Assembly: GCF_004798865.1 (NCBI RefSeq)
Contig: NW_025335268.1
Location: 93,917,136-93,981,135, forward strand
Source: Varanus komodoensis
Lineage: Eukaryota > Chordata > Lepidosauria > Squamata > Varanidae
Direction of reading: 5' to 3'
Length of the DNA stretch: 64,000 nt
The notes beneath the pieces are model-generated. The model was not told the origin of the DNA. It made no database searches and worked only from the letters and a program-made list of their open reading frames with translations. Numbering within the stretch: the stretch's first letter is position 1; each line of letters starts with the position of its first letter. Both the position numbers and the translations under genes were made by a program. This document shows positions 1-9,164 of this stretch, in pieces.

Positions 1-180
1 TTCTAATTTAAATGAAGGCCTTCTCTACCAACCCTGGTTCTCATACTGAAGGCTTCTTGGCTTTGGAACTTCCCAGTCATAAACTTATATGGATACATCT
101 GATGAGGTGGCTCTCTAACCCACAAAAATTTTATGCTATAACCAAGACATGATTTTATGCATGTCAAGACAGAAAAAAGG

Positions 181-241
181 CCTACAGCTCCCAGCATGCC
201 TCAGCTAGCCATGCCAGCTGGGATGTGCTGGGAGCTGTAGG
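181..241. repeat. Short foldback repeat (MITE-like)
   Basis: The arm CCTACAGCTCCCAGCA at 181-196 is the exact reverse complement of TGCTGGGAGCTGTAGG at 226-241, with a 29-bp loop. Such ACTCCCAGCAT foldbacks are common interspersed repeats in squamates. The family was not identified further. Confidence 0.6.
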
Positions 242-520
242 TTTTCGTCTGCCCAAACATGCATAGGATTGCACCCTAAATCTGTTCTTTTTAAGGTGCC
301 ACAAGCCCCTTTATTGCTTTTTCTGGTCAAAGGCTAACATGGCTTCTTCCCCTCTCAAAACATTCTGTACAGTTATTGTTAAACCAAGGCTACCATTCAT
401 GCACAGTCCTCACTCCTTTATTCTATGATAAAGTGACTCAAGTTGAATAATGGATTTAAGGAAAAGATTTGTGAGTTTGTTTCATTCAAATAGCCAGATA
501 CTTATGCTTTGCAAGCTGAT

Positions 521-551
521 ACATACATACATACATACATACATACATACT
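521..551. repeat. (ACAT)n microsatellite
   Basis: Seven to eight uninterrupted ACAT units. Confidence 0.95.
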
Positions 552-2163
552 TAAAGGGATGACTTTGCATTGCAGTATGTGCCAAACAGGGTGTCCATCC
601 CTCATTTTCAGCTACCAGATGTATCTGAATGCTGTCAACGAGTCAGATCCATTCCCTTGATTCATGAAACCACTTTTTCACTACAGCAACAGACCAATAA
701 AAAAAAAAAAGAAGCACCAGGGGATTTTGCTCTCCTCCTCATTGTTAAATAATGGCCTCTGTCCCTACCCCATAATCCTAAAAGCAACAAGGTGTATAAA
801 GAGGGAGACACAAGTGTTGAGAGTAGCACAGATGGAACGGTTACATAGACAGGTCTGTGTACACAAGCGTGACATATTTTACCAATCGGCAGCAAAGCTG
901 AATTTATGCCACTCATCAAATGTCAAAGAACAACAAATAATTTTAAAAGTGATTCCATTCAGAGGCTGATTTACAAACTCTTTGTTTCAAAAAGAAGAAA
1001 GCAACAGGCTCAGGCAACATCACAGCTTCAAGGAAAGAAAAAGTTACTGAGTCCACTGTTCCTTTTTTAGGTGAGAACTGGGCTTCATCCAAAGGTAGGG
1101 TGCAACTGTAATAACTGAGTCCTCATTTATAAATACAAGATCATCAGGACTGGTATAATTATTTATGGCAACACAGTTTAATGAACATTTTCTGTCTGGA
1201 ATCAGACTTTGCCCTTTGCATTATAACAACTTGGAACTCTGCTCTCTCATAGGGAACTCATCTCAGCCTCCCAAATGTCTATTATAAATTTTATCAGGCT
1301 ATTCCAGAAAGGCTATCATTGCAAAGGATGTGATGGGATGCACAACTTTCTCTCGCAAAAGCTAAGCTACACTTATATTTGATTTCTTTTTTCTAGATGA
1401 ATGTGATTTTGCACAGCTATTTCTTTCCTGAAACTGGACTGCATGGTGGAAACCCTACTAGGAAGCTGGTAATCTTCATCATAGGATCCCCACACTGATG
1501 ATACGAGGCCTGCGCATGAAACCTCAAGCAGGCTAGCAGCAGCGCTGAAGGCACCAGAATGCATTATCACAGAGACACACTGAAAGACTCAAAGACAGCA
1601 GAGGATTCAACTGACAGTAACTCACTCTTGGGGAAAGCTCAGCTACACACGCAGCCCTCTTAATAATGCAAAATAACAGTGTTTTACCGCGCCTTAAAGC
1701 TAACAGGTTGGTTTAGGTACAGGGTTTCATGCATACTGCTTGCTAAGTGAATGCCTATGCCAAAACAAATCTCTTGATCTTTGAGATGCCATAAAACTGG
1801 TTTTTTGCTGCAACAACTCAACACGATCACCCCTCTGGAAATATACAAAGGAATAATCTTTGGACCTGGGGAGCTCTGGTTTCACACCCACAATCTCTAC
1901 CAAGGATTAGACCCCCAGGACGAAAGGACGGGGAGAAGCCCACCTCTTGCCAGCCTACTTGTGCACACATCCAGGCCAGCAAAGCCCGCTAATAATCCAA
2001 ATGAAGCGAAGAGAAGGTGTCCTCTCTCCCAGCAGGAGCCGGCCCGCTCAGATCTCAGGGAGGACTGGACGGCGGGGTGAGGTCTATAGCGCCTCACTGC
2101 TGGGGCAAGACCCACCCAGCAGGATCCCGCCCTCCTCCGAGGGCACCGTGCGCCAGCAGAGGA

Positions 2164-2274
2164 GCTACGAAAGCGGCGCGATCAGGGCCCGCTACGAAAG
2201 CGGCTGCTACGAAAGCGGCGCGATCAGGGCCCGCTACGAAAGCGGCTGCTACGAAAGCGGCGCGATCAGGGCCC
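2164..2274. repeat. 42-bp GC-rich tandem array in the CpG island
   Basis: A 42-bp unit is repeated about 2.6 times (2164-2205, 2206-2247, 2248-2274) without mismatch. Each unit contains two copies of GCTACGAAAGCGG, one followed by CGCGATCAGGGCCC and one by CT, so the array is nested. It lies 38 bp past the predicted donor on the minus strand, inside the presumed ALDH18A1 intron 1. Confidence 0.95.
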
Positions 2275-2311
2275 GCCTTCCCCCAGGGCTGCGCCCAGCA
2301 GCACCACTTAC

Positions 2312-2410
2312 CAGCTCTCCGGGTCGGGCCGCGGCTCTCGGCGCTCTCGCCCGCCAGCGAATCCGACAGCGGGCCCGATGTCGGTGGAGAGACTTCCGGG
2401 AGGCGGCCCC
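2312..2410 (-). other. ALDH18A1: Predicted untranslated first exon of ALDH18A1
   Basis: Reading the minus strand, GAGAGCTG is followed by GTAAGTGG, a near-perfect splice donor with its GT at 2311-2310. Upstream is CpG-rich DNA with an ETS site, as in TATA-less housekeeping promoters. Human ALDH18A1 has an untranslated first exon, which would fit the absence of a start codon context here. ALDH18A1 encodes P5C synthase, a mitochondrial enzyme of proline and ornithine synthesis. The upstream limit (transcription start) is a guess; only the donor is visible. Strand and name rest on synteny with TCTN3. Confidence 0.5.
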
Positions 2411-2480
2411 GCCCACCGCTTGCCGCGTGGCGCCTGCTGGGCAGAACCAGGGCTTCTGCTTCTCCGTGCAAATGATGGAC

Positions 2481-3235
2481 GCAACCAGCGCGCGATTGCG
2501 CTGTGGAACAGGAGTGGCAAATTTGTTGGATAATGGCAGTAGGTTCATTGAAGGGCTCAAAGAGTCGCTTTGTTTTTGTTGAAGGCTCAAGGTTGTTGAC
2601 GATCCTCCCCCTAGTTGTCCTCAGAGGCTGCACTCCAGGGAGGGAAGGCACTACTGCAGCACAACTCGAGTAACAAGAGTAATGGCTCCTTAAGTCTCTG
2701 GTGTTACTATGACAGTCTACAGGCCTGGCCCCCCAACAAGGGGCTGCAACTGAACCTCGCAATCACCAAACATCACCATCCTTGCATTATAGCTGGCAGT
2801 TACATTGTTTCATGCAAGTTTAATTTCCAGTTCCAGCACTAGGACAATGAACTGGTACACTCTTCACTCAAATTACAAGTGTTCTGGTTTATGGGAACAC
2901 AGCCATACAGGCCTACCTTTGAGACATTTTAGAAAGAAGTTATATTAAGAAAGAAGAGGTGTTCCTTTCTGAAAGTTGCACCCATCAACTTTTCAGAAGC
3001 ATACTCATGCCTCACTCATACTGAGTCTATAGCATTTGAATGGTGGTGCATGTTTAGCTACTTGTAGGAATTCATCACAAAAAGTGTATTGTCTTCTACC
3101 TGTACATCTCTCGTACAGTGTGAAATGGAGTAGCAGTACAACATGAAATGGGATTAGTTTTGTGGGTGTAAGATCCAAATTCACATCCTTAGTCATAAAT
3201 CTGATATGCAGCCAACTATGCCTCCACGTGCTGTT
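2481..3235. other. Intergenic spacer without recognised features
   Basis: Unique-looking moderately AT-rich DNA between the CpG island and the DIRS element. No exon, RNA gene or clear repeat was seen. Confidence 0.6.
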
Positions 3236-3440
3236 AAAAAAAGCAGGTTGCTTACCTGTAACTGATCTTCGAGTGGCCATCTGTGCAGTCACACATATGG
3301 GTACTGCGCCTGCGCAGTGCCTGTGGCCAGAAGATTGATAGCTAACGGTTTTTGGTGGAAAGCTCCGCTCCCCCTCCCCACTGTGGCCTATAAAGAGTGG
3401 AGCATCCGCCATTTTGTTCAGTCTTTGCGACCGAACATAT
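3236..3440. repeat. DIRS left inverted terminal repeat and outer end
   Basis: The core around 3290-3430 contains ATAGCTAACGGTTTTTGG and CCATTTTGTTCAGTCTTTGC. It is the inverted counterpart of the right end near 8990-9140. The outer about 65 bp beyond the core are matched, inverted, by the internal complementary region. Confidence 0.9.
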
Positions 3441-3585
3441 GATATCTTAATAATTTTAAATCTTTTTTTGTGTGTGTGTGTCAGTACCGTAAAAAAGGGG
3501 GATGGTCAGTACCGAAGATGCCTTTCTCATCGACACCGAGCTGTCGATGCGTCCACTCACCGACACCGAGCGGGGCTGGCAGGTG

Positions 3586-3688
3586 GGTTGTGTGACTGCA
3601 CAGATGGCCAGTCGAAGAACATCAGTTACAGGCAAACAACCTGCTTTTCTTCGTCGTGGCCTCTGTGCATCACACATATGGGTAGATT
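3586..3688. repeat. DIRS internal complementary region
   Basis: The first half (about 3586-3650) is the reverse complement of the extreme left end of the element (about 3236-3300). The second half (about 3651-3688) is the reverse complement of the extreme right end (about 9123-9163). The two outer ends thus lie joined in one short segment, the known DIRS feature thought to template circle formation. Confidence 0.9.
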
Positions 3689-3749
3689 AACAAGCTTACC
3701 ATCAAGGAGGGAAGGTGTCCTCAGTGAAGAACAGAGGAGAGTACAGCTC

Positions 3750-4912
3750 TACCGAAGGAGCAGTCCCGTTGAGCTCGAACATCGAGATGGTAGTGCCTGG
3801 CAAAGGTGCAAGGGTTCGCCCAAGTAGCGGCTCGGCAGACGTCATCAATCGAGACCCCCAATGCGAACACAGACGAGGTTGCAACAGCTCTAGTAGAATG
3901 GCCTCGGGGAACTGAAGGCAGTTCGAGCTTAGCTAACTGATAGCACAAGACAATAGTGTGGACTATCCACTTAGAAAGTCTTTGTGGAGTGACTGGATCG
4001 CCCTGATCCCTAGTAGAATATTTGATGAATAGCTTACTGGATCGTCGAATAGAAACGGTGAACATCAAGTGAGTGCAACAATCTTTCCAAAGGGGTTGAC
4101 GGTGATGGGAAAAAAGCAGGCAGCACAATGTCTTGTCCTGTATGGAAAACTGTAGACACTTTGGGTAAAAAAGACGGGTCGAGGCATAAAACGACCTTCT
4201 CTCTGTGAAAGTTTAGATAAGGAGTGTCTATTCGAAGAGCGCAAAGTTCACTGGCCCTCCGGGCTGAAGTGACAGCTACAAGAAACGCCGTCTTCCAAGA
4301 AACCAATTGCAGATCCACCGTCGCTAAAGGTTCAAAGGGGGCCTTCATAAGGGCCTGCAGAACTACAGAAAGGCTCCATGTGGGCATAACAGGTCTAACT
4401 GATGGGTTAAGATTATATAGTCCCCTCAAAATTCTCTTGAGGATAGGATGAGAAAACAGAGGTGATCCGTCGACTAATCCATGGTGGTAGGCTATCGCAG
4501 CTGTATAAACTTTAATGGACGACGGCTTCAATCCAGAATGGTGCAATTCCAGGAGGAACTGAAGAATTTGTTCAATAGATGAGAGGAATGGGAAGAACGA
4601 ACGCGACTCGGCAAAGGTGGAAAACCGTTTCCATTTAGCCTTATATGACTTCCTTGTGGACGGCTTTAAGGCAGAGTCAATGATATGCTGAATATCAGGG
4701 TGCAAAAACATCGGATTCGAATTGTCTTGTCTCGAACTGGATGGTGCAGAGAGATCAGAGAAAAGGGAAGCACCCGAGTGATTGGATTCAACAATTGGAT
4801 CCGAGGTGGTCGAAGTCATCGTCGGTACCGATAGATTAGTAGAAGCTGTCGGATTCGTAACTCTCAAAACCATCATCGGCATCGATGGAACGTCAATCAC
4901 AGAATTCGCCAC
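3750..4912 (-). pseudogene. DIRS tyrosine recombinase region (fossil)
   Basis: The translation shows the SAM-like N-terminal part with KPSTRKSYKAKWKRF, then a catalytic-domain segment TSARRASELCALR that holds the first conserved arginine of the family. The region overlaps the RNase H end of the preceding frame slightly, as usual for DIRS. It is not intact as a whole. Confidence 0.8.
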
Positions 4913-6608
4913 GCTGTTAGGTTCAATGAGAGCAAGTCCGGGTGGCGAAGTGTGCCATCCACCTGTGTTATAAGATATGGGAGCGATGGAAGATGAAGAA
5001 ATTCCCTGCGAGAGATGTCAAGTAGTTTTGCAAACCACGCTTGACGTGGCCACCAAGGGGCAACTAGTATCCCTGATGCCCGGTCGTGCACGATCTTTGC
5101 TATGACCTTCATCAGAAGAGGGATCGGAGGGAAGGCATAGAAATGCATGTTTTTCCAAGGGATCATGAATGCATCCCCTAGGGATGCGTGTCCGATTCCC
5201 GCTCTCGAACAGTAAGCCTCACACACCCTGTTCTGTTGGGTAGCGAGTAAGTCCACATCGGGGAACCCCCAGCGCCTGAAAAGGTGGTTGCGTGTATGAA
5301 GGTCCAGTTTCCACTCGTGAGAGGTGAACATGTGCCTGCTGAGAAGGTCTGCGTGCACGTTGTCTATGCCAGCCACATGAACAGCCATCAGCGCGATGTG
5401 TCTCTGAATGCACCAGTCCCAAATTTCCATTGAGAGTCTGGCTAGAGTTGGTGACTTCGTCCCTCCTTGTTTGTTCAGATAAAAGACGGTCGCTATATTG
5501 TCCGACGTTATCTGAACGATCTGATGATGAAGGAGGTCCTTGAAAGAACGAAGGGCCTTGAAGACTGCCAGTAGCTCCAGGAAGTTGATATGATTCGTGG
5601 ATTCTAGACGATTCCACGTACCCTGGGTAGATAGGCCAGAGCATATCGCTCCCCATCCTAGGAGAGACGCGTCGGTGCCAAGGGTTATCGTAGGAGGTCG
5701 CACCCTGAAGGGGACTCCTAGCGTAAGATTGGTCGGTTTCAGCCACCAGTGCAGAGAGTGGAGCACGGAAGATGGGATCCGAATCAGTTTGGACTGTGGC
5801 TCTCTTTGAAGGTGATACACCCTGTTGAAAAATAGTTGTAGTGGGCGAAGCCGAAGTCTGGCATGTGGAACCACGGCAACTGAGGACGCCATATGTCCCA
5901 GGACCCTCTGGATAGACCTCGCCGTGACCGTTCCCTCTCGTCGGATTCGATGGATAAGGCGAGCAAGGGTCTGCTGTCTGTCTTGCGGGAGGAAAGCTTT
6001 CTCCAACGTCGAATCCAAGCGGGCTCAGATGAAGGTGAGCGTCTGTGTCGGAAGAAGAGAAGATTTCTCTGAATTAATACGTAGGCCTAGGTCGTCTAGT
6101 AAGGCACAGGTCTTATGGATGGCCGCCAAGAGTCCTTCTCTGGACTGTGAGACCAACAGCCAGTCATCGAGGTACGGATAAATTTGTATGCCCTGAAGGT
6201 GTAGGAAAGCACAGACAGGAGCCATGCACTTGATAAAAACTCTCGGAGCCGTAGCCAGTCCAAAAGGTAAAACTGTGAGCTCATAAAGTTGGCTTGCAAT
6301 CGCAAAACGAAGGAAACGCCTGTAATTTGGGTGAATTGGAAGTAGGCGTCCTTCAAGTCCAGTGAGGCGAACCAATCCTCTCTCCTTAACAACGGCAAAA
6401 TGTTTTGAAGGGTAGTCATACGAAACCTTCTCGGTACAATAAACGTATTTAAGTTCCGTAGATCCAAAATCGGACATAGACCACCATCCTGCTTAGGGAC
6501 CGTGAAGTATCTGGAATACAATCCGTGAAGTCCGTCAGATGGAAATACTTGACGAATCGCTCCTTTACGAAGAGTTGACATATTTCGTCGAGGAGTACTG
6601 GTGAGCAT
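4897..6608 (-). pseudogene. DIRS reverse transcriptase and RNase H region (fossil)
   Basis: Reverse-transcriptase signatures include YPYLDDWLL (the catalytic-box equivalent) and SLDLKDAYF. The RNase H part shows LGTDASLLGWGA, INFLELLAV and SDNIATVFYLN in order, followed by AGIDNVHADLLSR. The order RT then RNase H then recombinase fits DIRS and separates it from Ty3 or BEL elements. The region is broken. Confidence 0.85.
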
Positions 6609-6796
6609 ACAGTAGACCGGATTGGACTTGATGGAGGAATGATGTCAAATTCTATTCGATAGCCGTGTTGAACAATGGATAATACCCACCGGTCAGATGT
6701 GATGGACTCCCAAATGGGGAGTCGGCTTCGAAGCCAATCCCCAAATGAGAGGGGGGTGGGTATTGAAGGAGTGCGAGGAATGGTTTGCCAGTCCCG

Positions 6797-8765
6797 TCAG
6801 TGTTGCCTCCAATCGTCAAAACAACGGCGGCCCTGCTGAAAATGCTGTTGGGGCTGAGGACGGCGGCACTGCTGTTGTTGTTGCTGGTGGTGTTGAGGCT
6901 GCTGCCTCGGTTGATAGGATTGCCTGTAGGATGGACAATTCCAGGACCACTTACGTCTGGAGTGAGACTGGATCTCCATCCTGTGTGCCGTCATGGAGCT
7001 CCTCGATTCATGGAGCTTCTTGAGCTTATGGTCGGTTCGAGAATGGAAAAGCCCGGATCCATCGAAAGGCATTTCCTCTATCTGCCGCTTGGTTTCTTCC
7101 GGGAAATTACAATTCCGGAGCCATGCATGCCTCTGAAGAGAAACGGCACCAACCAAGGCCCGGGAGTCAATATCCACGTGGTGCCTTGCCGTGGATAACT
7201 GCTGCACCGTGACCTGCATGGCTTCCTTGATCAGGACCTTCGCGAGATCACCCTGGTGGTCTGGGAGGGTGGAGGCGATGTTGTGGAGGCGCTGCATAAT
7301 AAAATATTGATATCTCGCCAACATCGCCTCATAATTTGATATGCGAAGCCCCAAGCCCGAAGTAGCATAGACTCACCTGGCCAGGGAGTCTATTTTTCGG
7401 CCCTCTCGGTGCCGTGTGTCCTCTCGCCTCTCTGCCCTGCGAGGATTCGATGACCGCAGAGTTCGGTTTCGGGTGTTTGAGGAGGAAGGGAATATCCTCT
7501 TCCTGAACCCTGTACATCGACTCATACCTCCTGGACGTCAGCTGAGGATGTGATGGCAGGTCCCAGGGCTGCGTCATTGCCTGCTGCAAGGTGGTTATGA
7601 GCGGCAGAACGATAGATGTCGATTGCTCCCCGCGGACGATGTCGTAAAACTTGTCCGTCGATGGTCTTGAGTGCTGGGCAGCGTCAATGTCCAGGGACTG
7701 GACAAGTCTCGACATCAGCTCCGCGAAGGAGACATGGGACTCGTCGGGTGACGCAGGACACTGGGATGTCACAGCGATGTCCGGGGAGGTTGAGTCGACC
7801 TCCGAGTGAGCCGAATCGGCACCGTAGTAGGGTGGGGCTGAAGATGATGACTCTGCCGGCGAGAAAGAGCGTCTGCTTCCACTTTGTGGGGATCAAGGTG
7901 GCACCCGCCTCGAATCCACTGATTGCAGTTGGTCACGGGGTGGAGGGGATGATCGTGCCCTGGGAGCAGGGTAGTACCCTACAGAGTGCGGATTGCCCCA
8001 AATATGGTAATAAGGGCGACGCCAACTCTCCGGGCATTGCTCTACCGAGCAGCTCCTCCGGCTCCCTGGTGGAGACAGGCCAACGTCCGTTTCCATCGTC
8101 ACCGCGGGCATGGGTGTCGGTGACCCCACCCTAGGAGGGGAGTCCTGGATTTCCCCATCGGAAATTGAATCCCGTAGAGTTGGAAGGGGTACAGGTGGGA
8201 GGTCAACCGAACGGCGGGGAGACCCTTGAGGGGTAACCCGCATAGCCTCCTGGAGGACCGGTTCGGGCGGGGTCGGTACCGTAACTGCCACTGGTGCCGA
8301 GGGTCCCATCGGTTCTGAATTCCGATGTCAGGGACGGTCCGGATGGTCCAAGGTCTCAGACTTTTTTGGAGGCTTGGAGACCTTCTCCTTTCTGGACTTC
8401 TTATGGCCTGCCGACTTCTCTTCGGCGTGCTTCCGCTTTTCATGCTTCTTTTTAGGTGAAGCAGAGGGGGCCACTGAAGCAGATGCACCTTCGTCCGAAG
8501 GCCGTGAGGGTGGGGCCACAGAAGCGGAGCCAGGTTTTGGGACGGCAACGAGTGGGTCTGATTGCATCAGAGCCCGATCCCAAAGGAGCCTCCGAAGCCG
8601 GTTTTCGCAGTTCTTCCTGGCCTGCTTGGAGAAGGCCAGGCAATGCACGCATTTATCCATCCTATGCCCCTCTCCCAGGCAGAGGAGACATAGGTCATGT
8701 GGGTCAGTTGGTGCCATTTTTGACCTGCAAGCCGCGCATTTGCGGAAAGCCGCTCGCTGCGCCAT
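6797..8765 (-). pseudogene. DIRS gag-like region (fossil)
   Basis: The upstream end begins MAQRAAFRKCAACRSKM, with a Cys/His cluster (CAAC, CLLCLGEGH, CVHC) followed by a Lys-rich low-complexity tract. The downstream part carries Gln-rich runs. The position ahead of the polymerase and the composition fit the DIRS first reading frame. The region is broken in several places. Confidence 0.7.
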
Positions 8766-8984
8766 TGCAGAAGAAGAGGAAGAAAAAGAGAGAGAGTGAA
8801 GAGGATAAGTATATATTTTTGTTTTTTATTTTTTTTGATAGATTGAAAGAAGAAATAACGAGAGAAAAGCTACACAGAATAATAAGCTGGGAGCAAGGAG
8901 AGGAAAAAACTAGGATAAGAGGACAATTCGAGAATGAGGTAATAGTCGAAGCGAAAGTCGAAAGCGGCACGAGGCACAGCGAAC

Positions 8985-9164
8985 GGCGGTCGCAAAGACT
9001 GAACAAAATGGCGGACGTTCTGCTCTTTAAAGGCCACAGGGGGGAGGGGGAGGGGGAGCGGAGCTTCCCTCCAAAAACCGTTAGCTATCAATCTTCCAGC
9101 CACAGGCACTGCGCAGGCACAGTACCCATATGTGTGATGCACAGAGGCCACGACGAAGAATTAA
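8985..9164. repeat. DIRS right inverted terminal repeat and outer end
   Basis: It matches the left end in inverted orientation, including the AAAAACCGTTAGCTATCAAT block and the GCAAAGACTGAACAAAATGG block. It is slightly longer because of an extra GGGGGA-rich run. The outermost CCACGACGAAG is repeated inverted in the internal complementary region. Confidence 0.9.

Larger units (their letters stand above)
1..1929. other. Non-coding flank, probably ALDH18A1 intron 1
   Basis: No reading frame here resembles a known protein, and I found no ALDH18A1 coding exon. If the minus-strand donor at 2311/2310 is the end of ALDH18A1 exon 1, this stretch is intron 1. It holds a foldback repeat (181-241), a degraded repeat piece around 245-345 and an (ACAT)n tract at 521-551. 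The remainder is featureless to my eye. Confidence 0.5.
1930..2480. promoter_or_regulatory. ALDH18A1: CpG island, probable ALDH18A1 promoter
   Basis: The stretch is rich in GC and CpG against AT-rich surroundings. On the minus strand it has an ETS-type site (CCCGGAAGTC, 2400-2391) just upstream of a consensus splice donor at 2311/2310. In human, ALDH18A1 lies on the same strand as TCTN3, a few kb beyond the TCTN3 3' end. Here the spacing to the TCTN3 stop is about 10 kb, of which about 6 kb is the DIRS insertion. The gene name is inferred from synteny only; no ALDH18A1 protein sequence is present. Confidence 0.6.
3236..9164 (-). mobile_element. DIRS-type tyrosine-recombinase retrotransposon (fossil)
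   Basis: This is a nearly full-length element of about 5.9 kb, with coding sense on the minus strand. Its parts in element order are a right inverted terminal repeat, a gag-like region with a Cys-rich N-terminal zone, reverse transcriptase plus RNase H, a tyrosine recombinase, an internal complementary region and the left inverted terminal repeat. DIRS elements lack integrase and protease, integrate by a tyrosine recombinase through a circular intermediate, and make no target duplication; none is seen here. The coding regions are broken into overlapping pieces, with about half a dozen breaks by eye, so it looks dead. The two inverted ends differ at only about 5 or 6 of roughly 90 aligned bases, which suggests moderate age. 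It inserted between the ALDH18A1 promoter and the TCTN3 3' end. Confidence 0.9.

Noticed and set aside
1947-2582. A 211-codon plus-strand frame with repeated YESG/AIRAR units, and the 222-codon minus frame opposite it
   Set aside because: Both arise from the 42-bp tandem array in CpG-rich DNA with few stops. No domain is seen, and the open frames end outside the array without similarity to anything.
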